Shown here piece after piece: positions 45,770 through 54,579 of a DNA stretch of 64,000 bases; the first letter of the stretch is position 1; every line of letters starts with the position of its first letter. Origin of the DNA: Nitrosopumilus sp. (GTDB lineage: Archaea > Thermoproteota > Nitrososphaeria > Nitrososphaerales > Nitrosopumilaceae); contig NZ_JAILWA010000004.1 in NCBI RefSeq assembly GCF_025699255.1, positions 1-64,000 of the forward strand. The letters are read 5' to 3'. A model generated the notes under the pieces. The model saw nothing but the letters and a program-made list of their open reading frames with translations. It ran no database searches and had not been told where the DNA came from. The position numbers were made by a program, and so were the translations under genes.

Positions 45770-46741
45770 ATGAAATATAGAATATTGTTTTCTATTTTAA
45801 TTATTCTTTTGTTTGTAAATATTCCAAATTCTTATTCAGAAGGACTTGAATTATTTACAAATAGTAAAGTCTATGCACCTGCACATACTTTGCAAGTATA
45901 TGGCAAAGGATTGCCCGAAGAAAATCTCATCATACGAATATTTGCACCAGATGAAACCATTGCAAAATTTGATCAAATTACAACTAATAAAGATGGTTCT
46001 TTTAATTACGGATTGCTTACTTGGCCTGAACCATCAACAAATTTTCCTTATGGAACGTATACAGTTGAAGTAATCAGTACAGAACAAAATGGAATATCTC
46101 AAAAAATTGATGTAAAATTTTCATCATCAACTGAATTACTTGATGTAACTGTAGAAAGATTTGTAAATACTTTGGTTTTTGCTCCTGAAACTGCAGCAAT
46201 CAATCAACCAATTCGTGTATTTGTACAAACCACTAGTGATGGTTTACTAATTGGAAATGAACCATCAGAATTATTGGGTACTACACATGTCCATTTACCT
46301 TCTGGCACATCTGTTTTATTATCTAATTCCTTTAAGACACTGCACCAAGGATTATACTATGTAGATTATACTCCAATCGAAGAAGGAACTCATGTATTTC
46401 ATGTAGTTGCATTTAGTCAGGGAACTACTTCACACGGTTCAGCTGCAACAAATGTTCTAAGCCAAGATCTTGGAGGCATCTCAGAACAAATAATCAAACT
46501 AAATTCAATTTTAGATGAAACATCAAGTGAGCTTGATACATTAAAATCTGAAATCTCTGGATTTGGGTCCACACTTGATACTGCAAGTCAAAAAATTGAT
46601 GAAAGTACTGGAACTATTTCTACCTCTGTTGAATTTATCAGCGAAGCATCCTCGCAACTAAATTCATTATTGTTCCCAATCATTGCATCCATAGGAATTA
46701 TTGTTGCATTACAAATTGCTATACTTGCACGAAGAAGATAG
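45770..46741 (+). CDS. Surface protein with beta domains, coiled coil and C-terminal membrane anchor
   Basis: 323 residues. N-terminal signal peptide (ILFSILIILLFVNIPNSYS), two beta domains (about residues 25-120, resembling MG2/Ig-like modules: VYAPAHTLQVYGKGLPEENLIIRI, and 120-225), then a predicted coiled coil of about 60 residues (QIIKLNSILDETSSELDTLKSEI...TASQKIDESTGTIS), and a C-terminal membrane helix (LLFPIIASIGIIVALQIAIL) ending in ARRR. This is the architecture of a membrane stalk such as SlaB of Sulfolobales, but similarity in sequence is not claimed. It follows the S-layer gene by about 100 bases and has its own promoter and ribosome site. Confidence 0.75.
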   Translation: MKYRILFSILIILLFVNIPNSYSEGLELFTNSKVYAPAHTLQVYGKGLPEENLIIRIFAPDETIAKFDQITTNKDGSFNYGLLTWPEPSTNFPYGTYTVEVISTEQNGISQKIDVKFSSSTELLDVTVERFVNTLVFAPETAAINQPIRVFVQTTSDGLLIGNEPSELLGTTHVHLPSGTSVLLSNSFKTLHQGLYYVDYTPIEEGTHVFHVVAFSQGTTSHGSAATNVLSQDLGGISEQIIKLNSILDETSSELDTLKSEISGFGSTLDTASQKIDESTGTISTSVEFISEASSQLNSLLFPIIASIGIIVALQIAILARRR

Positions 46742-46772
46742 TTATAATAATACAGATTACAAAAGTTAACTG

Positions 46773-49700
46773 ATGCCCAAAGCGGCTATTTTCTTTTTCA
46801 TTATTCTTATATCGTCTACATTAACAAATTCATACGGATTTATTTCTAAAGAATCAATATATGAAGACAATCTACAAAAATCAATAATATTTAATTCAGA
46901 TATTATTGATATTGATGAAGATTTTTTTGTTGAAAATGGTTTCAAAAGATATTTGATTTTTGGAAATGGCCTATCTGAACATGATTTAAAAAAATTAAAT
47001 TCACTATATCAAATTCAATCTGACACTGGTTTTTTTTCTGTATCTGTCTTATCTGAAAAATCTGCATTTAATTTAATCTCCCAAGGATATACAGTAATAG
47101 AAGATTTTAAATTAGATTTTCATAACACGGATGAAGAATTTCAAGATGCATCTAGAATAGGTGAAATCACAGGTTCAACTCTAGCTAAAAAAAAGTATAA
47201 TTCGTCTGGTAATGGAACTGTAATAGCAATAGTTGATACTGGAGTAGATTTTTCCAATCCTGATATACAGCATTCTGTTGCACGTGACAAAAACAATCAT
47301 CCAATAATGCTTGATCCTGATGGACAAGGAATTGTTCTTACTAATGCAACTTTTTTTGCATATATAGATGAAAATGAAATAATAAGAAATTATAGCAAAC
47401 CAATCCCTTCACACATGACCTCTTCTGCATATGTTACCCGAGATGGTGTATTTCTTGATGTTTCTCAAGATGGCAAAGGAAGTCAAATCCCAATTTACAA
47501 TTCATTTTATCCACAATATGGAAACTCTGTAATTTTTAATGGCACTCTAGCCATTGATATGAAAATTGGAGAAGACAATAGAAATTACATAAAATCAAAA
47601 AGTGGTGTGTATCATGTAGGAATAATATACCAAGGTGGTTTGCAAGGACAACTTGCAAGAATTCAAGTTGTACCTGTACTCTTAGTTGATTCATTTACAC
47701 CTGGAGTATATGATACAATGATACCTGATCTAAGTACTTCATGGGAAGATTACACTCGGTTTGAATTAAAATCTGGAGAAAAACCAAACTATGATTTTGA
47801 TTTCACTGATGAAAAACCTATCATTTTAGGTAGTGGAAAGGAATTCCTTGTTTATGATTCAAACGATGATGGTAAAAATGATTATAGCGCAGGAACATTT
47901 GGAGCACAAGTTCTAGATGTATATGGTGTAATCAAAAATAATCACACAAACATTGATGATTCATTAAAAGCAATTAATGGAACATTGCTTCCTGGATTAG
48001 ATCCTGATGGTGAATTTTTTGGTTTGATGACTGATTTTATGGGACATGGAACGTCAAGTGCAGCATCAATTACGTCACGTGGGATAATGCCTTATGATAT
48101 TTACAATGATTCAAAAAAACATTTTATTACTGGCGTTGCACCTGATGCAAAAATTCTTCCTGTAAAGGCATTATGGTTTGGTGATACTGTATATGGATGG
48201 TTATGGTCTGCAGGATTTGAGAATAAAGATCAAGAATGGAAATTCTCAGGTAAACCTAAAGTTGATATTATTTCCAACAGCTGGGGTGTTTCAAACTTTC
48301 CAACCTTTAATGCATCTCCTGGAATGGATATCTTATCATTAATTCTAAGTGTATTGACTACTCCAAATTCTTTAGATGATAACTATCCTGGTGTCACAAT
48401 TATTTCAAGCGCTGGAAATTCAGGTCATGGCTATGGGACAATTGGATTACCAAATGCATCTCCGCTTGGAATTTCAGTGGGTGCAACTACTAACAATGTA
48501 TTTGTTGGATATGGTCCATTCAAAGATCAACCTAGATTTGGAAATACTACAACTCATTCAAATCATATAGTTGATTTTTCAAGTAGAGGACCTGGTATTA
48601 TAGGAGATCCTAAACCTGATATCATGAGTATTGGTGCTCATGGTTTCACTCCTTCAAACGTTCTAAAGACACAAAAAGATTCTAAAGATGAATCCTTCTC
48701 TTTGTTTGGAGGAACAAGTATGGCCGCACCAATTGTTTCAGGAAGTGCAGCTGTATTAATTGAAGAACTAAAAAAACAGTCACAAGACTATGATTCATTT
48801 TCTATAAAGAACATCCTAATGTCAACAGCTACTGATCTGTATAATGATCCGCTAACTCAAGGTTCTGGTTTGGCAAACATTGAATCTGCACTAGATTATA
48901 TAAATGGAGAAAATGGAGTTTTTATTGTTCACAATGATAATTCATATCATAACATCAAAAACATACTTGATCCTGCAGTTGAAAAAATAAATTCTACGTC
49001 GATAGGATTTGAAAAATTCCAATTGTCTTCACGCTCATTTCCTATGACGAGCTGGTTTGCAGGACAACTTCTTCCAGGAGATAGAACAACAACAACTTTT
49101 ACAATTGACAATCCCACTAATGATACTCTAACAATTAATGTAAAGCCAGAAACTCTGTCATTGATGTTAAAATCCCAGTTTAATGGTACGACTATACCTA
49201 AGCAACAAGATTCTATTCTAAATAAGACTGATACGTTCATACCAAATTATGTTAAATTATCTGAACTTGGAAATTCTACTGAACTTTTGACATTTTTTAA
49301 TGACAAAAATCCCATCCCTGATGAATCTTCATTAATGGTACTAAATGTGAATTTTGATTTTAATGATTTTATGAATAAAACATCTGATACATATGCTGAT
49401 GATTTGAAAATTTCATCTCTTTATCTTTATGATTGGCTCGATAACAATAATGATACTAAAATTACAAGTGATGAAATTTCTATGGTTAATAGAGCTGGTT
49501 CATGGGGAACAGTTCAAGAACTTAGAGTTTCAGAACCCAATGATAAATTTGAAGGAGTACCATTAATTGGTGTTTATCCAGTACCAACAAGGTATTCATA
49601 TTGGTTAGGTGATACAAAACAAAATTCTACATCAATGGATTATACAATTTCTGCTAGCTATTATCAAAAAGAAAAATGGCCTCTTATCTGGTCTGAATCT

Positions 49701-50567
49701 GACACAATTACCGTTAAACCTAAAACTTCATCTACTGTTGATGTCACATTAATTACTCCAAATGATCTTCAAACTGGAGTTTATCAAGGATTTCTAACTT
49801 TTCAAGGTGACAAACATAAAGTAAATGCACCAGTATCTTTTGTAATTAAACAACCTGTTCTAGAAAATGATTCTACTATTGTAATACAAGGAACCCAAAA
49901 TGATGATGTACTTTATGGAAATGGATACACAAAAGGAGCATTTGATATGGTTAATCGTTACATGGCAGGTGATTGGAGACAATATTATTTTGATATTCAA
50001 AATGAATCTATCAATACAGCTGCAATAGAACTTTCATGGATTAGTAATGACACAAACTTGTCTGTATTTGTCATGAATCCTTATGGCGAAATAATTCAAA
50101 CAAATGTTCCTTCTGGAGTATTTGGACATTTTATGGGATGGGCTTCTCTTGATTGGCTTGGTAACTCTATCTTTAGTCAGGGTGGTGGTTTTTTCCCTGT
50201 AAAGAACAAAGATGATACTTCAACAGTTTTATATGTTCCAATTAACCAAACTGGAACTTATACTCTTTTAACACATTCAACTTTGTTTGGTGGTTCTTCA
50301 ACAACTGAACCTATTACATTGTCAGCTAAATTTACCAACATTTCTCCAGAAATGAAAATAGATGATGTTCAAAATGAAATTGAGATAATGTCAATTCCTA
50401 CAACAAATGAAAAATTTGTAATAATTAATGAAACCAAATCTAATACTGATTCTATTACTTCAAAATCTGAATTGCCATTTAATCTTGGTATTGGTATTGG
50501 TATAGTCATTGGAATTGCGATCGGAATTGTTTTGATTTTTATCATGAGACAAAAACCTCCTAAGTAA
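46773..50567 (+). CDS. Large membrane-anchored subtilisin-like serine protease (S8)
   Basis: 1264 residues. Signal peptide (AAIFFFIILISSTL), a propeptide-like region to about residue 135, then a subtilase domain with the triad Asp155 (IAIVDTGVDF), His425 (GHGTSSAAS) and Ser649 (GGTSMAAPIVSG). The 270-residue gap between Asp and His is much longer than usual and must hold an insert domain. Beta-rich C-terminal domains follow, and a final membrane helix (LGIGIGIVIGIAIGIVLIFIM) with a short basic tail. A TATA-like element (GTTATAATAAT, 46741-46751) lies about 27 bases upstream. Neighbours suggest a role at the S-layer (processing or turnover), which is inference. Confidence 0.92.
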   Translation: MPKAAIFFFIILISSTLTNSYGFISKESIYEDNLQKSIIFNSDIIDIDEDFFVENGFKRYLIFGNGLSEHDLKKLNSLYQIQSDTGFFSVSVLSEKSAFNLISQGYTVIEDFKLDFHNTDEEFQDASRIGEITGSTLAKKKYNSSGNGTVIAIVDTGVDFSNPDIQHSVARDKNNHPIMLDPDGQGIVLTNATFFAYIDENEIIRNYSKPIPSHMTSSAYVTRDGVFLDVSQDGKGSQIPIYNSFYPQYGNSVIFNGTLAIDMKIGEDNRNYIKSKSGVYHVGIIYQGGLQGQLARIQVVPVLLVDSFTPGVYDTMIPDLSTSWEDYTRFELKSGEKPNYDFDFTDEKPIILGSGKEFLVYDSNDDGKNDYSAGTFGAQVLDVYGVIKNNHTNIDDSLKAINGTLLPGLDPDGEFFGLMTDFMGHGTSSAASITSRGIMPYDIYNDSKKHFITGVAPDAKILPVKALWFGDTVYGWLWSAGFENKDQEWKFSGKPKVDIISNSWGVSNFPTFNASPGMDILSLILSVLTTPNSLDDNYPGVTIISSAGNSGHGYGTIGLPNASPLGISVGATTNNVFVGYGPFKDQPRFGNTTTHSNHIVDFSSRGPGIIGDPKPDIMSIGAHGFTPSNVLKTQKDSKDESFSLFGGTSMAAPIVSGSAAVLIEELKKQSQDYDSFSIKNILMSTATDLYNDPLTQGSGLANIESALDYINGENGVFIVHNDNSYHNIKNILDPAVEKINSTSIGFEKFQLSSRSFPMTSWFAGQLLPGDRTTTTFTIDNPTNDTLTINVKPETLSLMLKSQFNGTTIPKQQDSILNKTDTFIPNYVKLSELGNSTELLTFFNDKNPIPDESSLMVLNVNFDFNDFMNKTSDTYADDLKISSLYLYDWLDNNNDTKITSDEISMVNRAGSWGTVQELRVSEPNDKFEGVPLIGVYPVPTRYSYWLGDTKQNSTSMDYTISASYYQKEKWPLIWSESDTITVKPKTSSTVDVTLITPNDLQTGVYQGFLTFQGDKHKVNAPVSFVIKQPVLENDSTIVIQGTQNDDVLYGNGYTKGAFDMVNRYMAGDWRQYYFDIQNESINTAAIELSWISNDTNLSVFVMNPYGEIIQTNVPSGVFGHFMGWASLDWLGNSIFSQGGGFFPVKNKDDTSTVLYVPINQTGTYTLLTHSTLFGGSSTTEPITLSAKFTNISPEMKIDDVQNEIEIMSIPTTNEKFVIINETKSNTDSITSKSELPFNLGIGIGIVIGIAIGIVLIFIMRQKPPK

Positions 50568-50576
50568 CTGAACAAG

Positions 50577-50586
50577 GTTTATAAGC
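50577..50586 (+). promoter_or_regulatory. TATA box of the Rieske/cytochrome b operon
   Basis: GTTTATAAGC is centred about 29 bases before ATG 50610 and only ten bases after the protease stop, separating the two transcription units. Confidence 0.6.
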
Positions 50587-50609
50587 AATTTGCCGAGTAC
50601 GAGAGCTGA

Positions 50610-51215
50610 ATGTCAGAACTGGGGACAAAAAAGTCTGACGGATTATCCCGAAGAGACTTTCTAAAATTGATAGGGGCAGCAGGTACAGGATTGGCTTTTG
50701 CTCCATTTGTCCCATTTGGCAATTTTATGCCAAATCCAAATCAGGCTTCTCTTGAAAGAGTTCCAGTAATTTTACCTGATGGAACTCAAGCAAATATCAA
50801 TACATATCCAATTAATCATGCTGAAGTAATCACTTATCCTGCCACTGGCGATGCTGCTCTTGATGCAGAAGCATTTCGTAAATGGCAATTCATTAGACTT
50901 CCTGAAGAATTAGGTGGAGGAAAAAAAGACACTTCTGCAATAAGAGCTTACAGTATGATTTGTTTGCATCTTTGGTGTCTTTGGAAATATTGGCCTGATG
51001 AAGGTAGAAAACGAGGTGAATGTCCATGTCATGGTAGTATGTATGATCCGTTGACAGGAACTGCGTTTGTTGGACCTGCATCTGTACAAGCATCGCCATC
51101 AAACACTTTACCTAAATTAACTTTGGATATTGATTCGGATGGTTTTGTATTTATCATGCCACCAAAGTTTAACGCAAATGATAATGGAGTAATTGGATAT
51201 GGCCGTTTCGCTTGA
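50610..51215 (+). CDS. Rieske iron-sulfur protein of cytochrome bc-type complex
   Basis: 201 residues. N-terminal twin-arginine signal (SRRDFLKLIGAAGTGLAFAP) indicates export of the folded protein with a membrane-anchored helix. The 2Fe-2S ligands are CLHLWC and CPCHGS, with a long loop between them (LWKYWPDEGRKRGE). Accepts electrons from quinol and passes them to cytochrome or cupredoxin. Overlaps the cytochrome b gene by 17 bases. Confidence 0.94.
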   Translation: MSELGTKKSDGLSRRDFLKLIGAAGTGLAFAPFVPFGNFMPNPNQASLERVPVILPDGTQANINTYPINHAEVITYPATGDAALDAEAFRKWQFIRLPEELGGGKKDTSAIRAYSMICLHLWCLWKYWPDEGRKRGECPCHGSMYDPLTGTAFVGPASVQASPSNTLPKLTLDIDSDGFVFIMPPKFNANDNGVIGYGRFA

Positions 51216-52785
51216 AAGAAGAACAGGAGTTGTAGCATTCCTTTATTGGTTATGGGATGGAGTAGACAGAACCATCTTTACTGCAATTAAATTTTCATTC
51301 CCTGCAAGATTTGTTAGTCCGTTTGGATTTTTGGGCATGCTTACCTTCATTGTTTTCATTATTCTTGGTGTTTCAGGTGCTTTGCTGATGTTTTACTATC
51401 AACCCATTCTTGATAGAGCTTGGGACAGTGTTCAATTCATTAACGATGAAGTTCCATTTGGTTTTCACATAAGAAATATTCACTATCATGGCTCAAACGC
51501 TATGGTACTATTAGCTGTTCTTCACATGTATTATCAATACTTTAGTGGAAGATACAAAATTAGAAACGAAGTTCTATGGATGACCGGTGTCATTCTTGGA
51601 ACAGTTACAATTCTTGAAGCTTTTACAGGATACGATGTGATTTTCAGTGAAAGAGCAGAACTTGCAATTAGTATTGCAGCGTCTCTAACTACTTCTATTC
51701 CAATTGCAGGACCGACGATTAGAGATGCGGCACTGGGAAGTGGATTCTCCGACTTTGTGTTAAGATTCTATGCCCAACATGTATTCTTGTTACCTATTGT
51801 TATGCTGGGATTAATGGCAGTACATTTCCCAAGATTCTTGGTGTTTGATGTCCCTATGGTTATGGCAATAGGTGGTGCTATTCTGATAACTGGAGGTGTG
51901 TTCCCAATTGATATGGGATTCAAGTTTGAACCTACTGTACCGCCTGGTGTTACAGTTCCAGAATGGTATCTTACAGGAATCTATGCTTTCATGAGGACAC
52001 AATATGACAAATTTGTTACAGGATTGTTGTGGCCGTTATTGTTCATTATATCGTTTGTACTTATTCCATTTATTGACAGGTACAAGAAATTCTCTTGGAG
52101 AGATAGACCAATTATCACTGCATTTGGAATTACAAGTCTTGCACAGATTATGGTAACCACATATTGGGGATTCTATATTTCTCCAGATATTTCAGTTCCA
52201 TTAGTAGAGCGTTTGGTAATTGATCCTTTGTTCTTCTATTCAACAATGATCTTGTTGGTACCATTAGGATTTGGGTTCACTTACATGATGATTAAACTTG
52301 CAAATGAGGCTGAAAGAAAATCTAAACTTGCAAAAAGTAATGGTCCACAAAAGGTAGCTACAATTAACCTATCTGAAAAATGGATTAATTGGTTATTAGT
52401 TGCACTTTTGGCATTCCAAGTATTCCTCAACATTGCAGCTTACAATGCAGCCTTGATTGGAATGAAGAATATCTCATTGTTCTATATTGGAATAATTCTG
52501 CTAGTATTTGCAGCATTCTTCCATGTTTACAGGTATGCTATGAGTCAGCAAAAGAATGCACCTCCACCAGCTCCTGTTCCTGTAGTTGAGGAGAAGCCAA
52601 TGCTTGCAGAATCAGAAGAACCAGTTGAACAAAGTCAACTCTCTGAAGGAGAAACAACATCTGATAGTAAACCTGAAGCAAAAGAATTGGCACCTGAGGT
52701 ACCTGCACCAAAAACTCAAGCAGATTTAGGAGTTGGTGCTGATGCCAATTCAAATTCTGGTTCTGATGGAGTGAAAAAATTATGA
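51199..52785 (+). CDS. Cytochrome b of bc/b6f-type quinol oxidase complex
   Basis: 528 residues from ATG 51199. Haem-binding His pairs: HYHGSNAMVLLAVLH in helix B (14 apart) and QHVFLLPIVMLGLMAVH in helix D (15 apart, the b6-type spacing). The quinol-site motif PEWY is in VTVPEWYLTGIYAF, so b6-like and subunit IV-like parts are in one chain. About eleven membrane helices, then an acidic Pro/Glu-rich tail of about 80 residues (APPPAPVPVVEEKP...) of unknown use. Operon partner of the Rieske and cupredoxin genes. Confidence 0.94.
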   Translation: MAVSLERRTGVVAFLYWLWDGVDRTIFTAIKFSFPARFVSPFGFLGMLTFIVFIILGVSGALLMFYYQPILDRAWDSVQFINDEVPFGFHIRNIHYHGSNAMVLLAVLHMYYQYFSGRYKIRNEVLWMTGVILGTVTILEAFTGYDVIFSERAELAISIAASLTTSIPIAGPTIRDAALGSGFSDFVLRFYAQHVFLLPIVMLGLMAVHFPRFLVFDVPMVMAIGGAILITGGVFPIDMGFKFEPTVPPGVTVPEWYLTGIYAFMRTQYDKFVTGLLWPLLFIISFVLIPFIDRYKKFSWRDRPIITAFGITSLAQIMVTTYWGFYISPDISVPLVERLVIDPLFFYSTMILLVPLGFGFTYMMIKLANEAERKSKLAKSNGPQKVATINLSEKWINWLLVALLAFQVFLNIAAYNAALIGMKNISLFYIGIILLVFAAFFHVYRYAMSQQKNAPPPAPVPVVEEKPMLAESEEPVEQSQLSEGETTSDSKPEAKELAPEVPAPKTQADLGVGADANSNSGSDGVKKL

Positions 52786-53240
52786 GTGCTACATCAAGTC
52801 ATGCATATGGTATTGGAATGATTGCACTAATCATTGGAATGAGTGCTGTAACTGTATTTTACACTTCTTTTTATCTCCCAGAATCATTGGCAAAACCTTC
52901 GGTATCTGAACATATCTTACATCCTGAAAAAGAACTAATCATTGAAATTGTTCCTGGTGCTGTGATTGAAGGAAATGAAAACTATGTTCCAAACAAAGCT
53001 GAAGCATTGTTGGAGATTAACAATAAGGTAATTTGGCAAAATCATGATGATACTGCTCATACTGTAACTCCTGATCATAGGCATGCTGATGCTTACAGTG
53101 GCGACTTTGGTTCTACAGGTGTTCTAAAACCAGGAGATACTTACGAATTTCTGTTTACAGAAGCACAAGAAGTACACTATCACTGTCAACCTCATCCTTG
53201 GATGACTGGCTCTATAATAGTAGAGGTTAGTAGATTCTAG
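52782..53240 (+). CDS. Membrane-anchored blue copper protein (plastocyanin-like)
   Basis: 152 residues: N-terminal membrane helix (GIGMIALIIGMSAVTVFYTSF) and an outward cupredoxin domain. Type 1 copper ligands are visible: His in DDTAHTVTPD, then Cys, His and Met in HYHCQPHPWMTG. Ammonia-oxidising archaea use many cupredoxins in place of c-type cytochromes, and the four-base overlap with cytochrome b suggests this is the electron acceptor of the Rieske protein. Confidence 0.93.
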   Translation: MSATSSHAYGIGMIALIIGMSAVTVFYTSFYLPESLAKPSVSEHILHPEKELIIEIVPGAVIEGNENYVPNKAEALLEINNKVIWQNHDDTAHTVTPDHRHADAYSGDFGSTGVLKPGDTYEFLFTEAQEVHYHCQPHPWMTGSIIVEVSRF

Positions 53241-53587
53241 TTAGAATATTTTGCAAAGATTATTTTACTTTCAATCTCTTTGTGCTGTTCAATAATTGAA
53301 ACTCTGAATTTAACCTCATGTTCTTTTTCTGTATTAAAATTAATTTCAGCTGAAAATTCTGCTTTGTGTTCTGGCATGACATCCTTATTGATAAACAGTC
53401 TGGATACATTTTGTGATATTTTTTTTCCATTGTATGATTTGTAAATAATGTGTTCATTTGAATCTAAAATTGTTGTATTTACAACAACACCATCATATCT
53501 TCCTGGATATGCCACTGAAATGGTTCCTTTAATTTCAGAATTTGGATGTATGTCCATTGAATTTAATTCAAATTCTAGATCTTTCAT
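53237..53587 (-). CDS. Small beta-rich cytoplasmic protein (unknown)
   Basis: 116 residues without signal peptide or Cys. The pattern is alternating strands (LEFELNSMDIHPNSEIKGTISV; YDGVVVNTTILDSNEHIIY; EHEVKFRVSIIEQHKEIESKIIF), like an arrestin or Ig-type sandwich. Overlaps the cupredoxin stop by four bases on the other strand. No function assigned. Confidence 0.7.
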   Translation of the reverse strand: MKDLEFELNSMDIHPNSEIKGTISVAYPGRYDGVVVNTTILDSNEHIIYKSYNGKKISQNVSRLFINKDVMPEHKAEFSAEINFNTEKEHEVKFRVSIIEQHKEIESKIIFAKYSN

Positions 53588-53627
53588 GAATTGTTTAGAA
53601 TTTGGTATGAATAATAATTTTGTTAAG

Positions 53628-53702
53628 TGGGCCCAAAGGGCTTCGATCCCTTGACCATTGGATTAGAAGTCCAACACTCTATCCATGCTGAGCTATAGGC
53701 CC
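53628..53702 (-). tRNA. tRNA-Arg (UCU)
   Basis: 75 bases including discriminator A, without encoded CCA. Acceptor stem GGGCCTA/TGGGCCC (one G-U pair), D arm GCTCAGC, anticodon stem TTGGA/TCCAA with loop CTTCTAA (anticodon TCT), T arm AAGGG-ATCGAAG-CCCTT. No intron. A/T element CTTAAAAT (53725-53732) is about 27 bases upstream of the 5' end. Confidence 0.93.
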
Positions 53703-53735
53703 AAAAACCTAGCAATTAATTACCATTTTAAGGGT

Positions 53736-54578
53736 TTACAGCCATTTTTTCTGATAATTTTCTCTTTCCATTTTGAAGAGAAACTGTTGTGCATATCCTG
53801 CATATTCTCCAAAATGTTCTACAATCTTTTCATGAAGAATATCATACTGTTTTTCTGTTATTGTTTTAGTTTCAAGTTGGAATTGTTCTGAATAATATTT
53901 TTCTAAAATTCTTATCATCCATCTGTCTAATGGAAAAGATTCTAGTTTGTTTAAAGAAAATAACATTACACAATCTGCTACTTTGTTTCCAATTCCTGGA
54001 ATTTTACAAATCTCCTCTTTTGCTTGGTGATAACTAGATTTTTTTAAATATTGAAAATCAATTTCTTTTAACGCTACTCTACTTGATGCCTCTTTGATAA
54101 ATTTTGCACGGTATCCTACACCACAACTTTTAATGTCATCTATTGACGCTTTAGCGAGCCTTGACGAATTAGGAAACAAAAAAAATTCCTGATTTTCAAA
54201 TCTCACTTTGGTTCCAAATTTTTCTGATATGTTTTCTAAACTGGTTTTGATTTTTTGAATATTAGAATTTGATGATACAATAAAAGAAATTAAACATTGA
54301 AATGGATCTTGTTCCAAAATCCTCAATCCTAAATACTGTTTAACTGCTTTTTTTGTAATCGTGTCTCTTGAAATAGATTTGATTATTTTTTCAATATTGT
54401 CTCTTTTACGAAAAAAATCTGTTTTGATATTTCGATATGATTTTACACTTCCTAAATTAGATATTTTTAATACATCTTGACCATTAACCCCATACCAATT
54501 ATTGTTAATTTTTTTCCAAAGAAATACTTGGCCACTATTGATTGAGTTTTCGACATTTATGATATGATTTTTTTGCAT
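53736..54578 (-). CDS. ogg: 8-oxoguanine DNA glycosylase / AP lyase (Ogg1-type)
   Basis: HhH-GPD base-excision enzyme, about 280 residues. Typical order: NSINSGQVFLWKK at the start (Ogg1 N-terminal domain), PFQCLISFIVSSNSNIQKIK, then the helix-hairpin-helix KIPGIGNKVADC with the catalytic Lys and FPLDRW with the catalytic Asp. ATG 54578 just follows the stop of the upstream nuclease gene; an ATG at 54599 inside that gene is an alternative. Confidence 0.92.
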   Translation of the reverse strand: MQKNHIINVENSINSGQVFLWKKINNNWYGVNGQDVLKISNLGSVKSYRNIKTDFFRKRDNIEKIIKSISRDTITKKAVKQYLGLRILEQDPFQCLISFIVSSNSNIQKIKTSLENISEKFGTKVRFENQEFFLFPNSSRLAKASIDDIKSCGVGYRAKFIKEASSRVALKEIDFQYLKKSSYHQAKEEICKIPGIGNKVADCVMLFSLNKLESFPLDRWMIRILEKYYSEQFQLETKTITEKQYDILHEKIVEHFGEYAGYAQQFLFKMERENYQKKWL

Positions 54579-54579
54579 C

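Noticed and set aside
40535-50567. Surface gene block as a horizontally acquired island
   Set aside because: The different codon use is confined to the S-layer gene and fits heavy expression; there are no mobile genes, tRNA junctions or repeats at the borders.
53685-53891. Phe-rich plus-strand ORF next to tRNA-Arg
   Set aside because: It starts inside the tRNA gene and is antisense to the Ogg catalytic region; amino acid content is that of a reverse-strand shadow.
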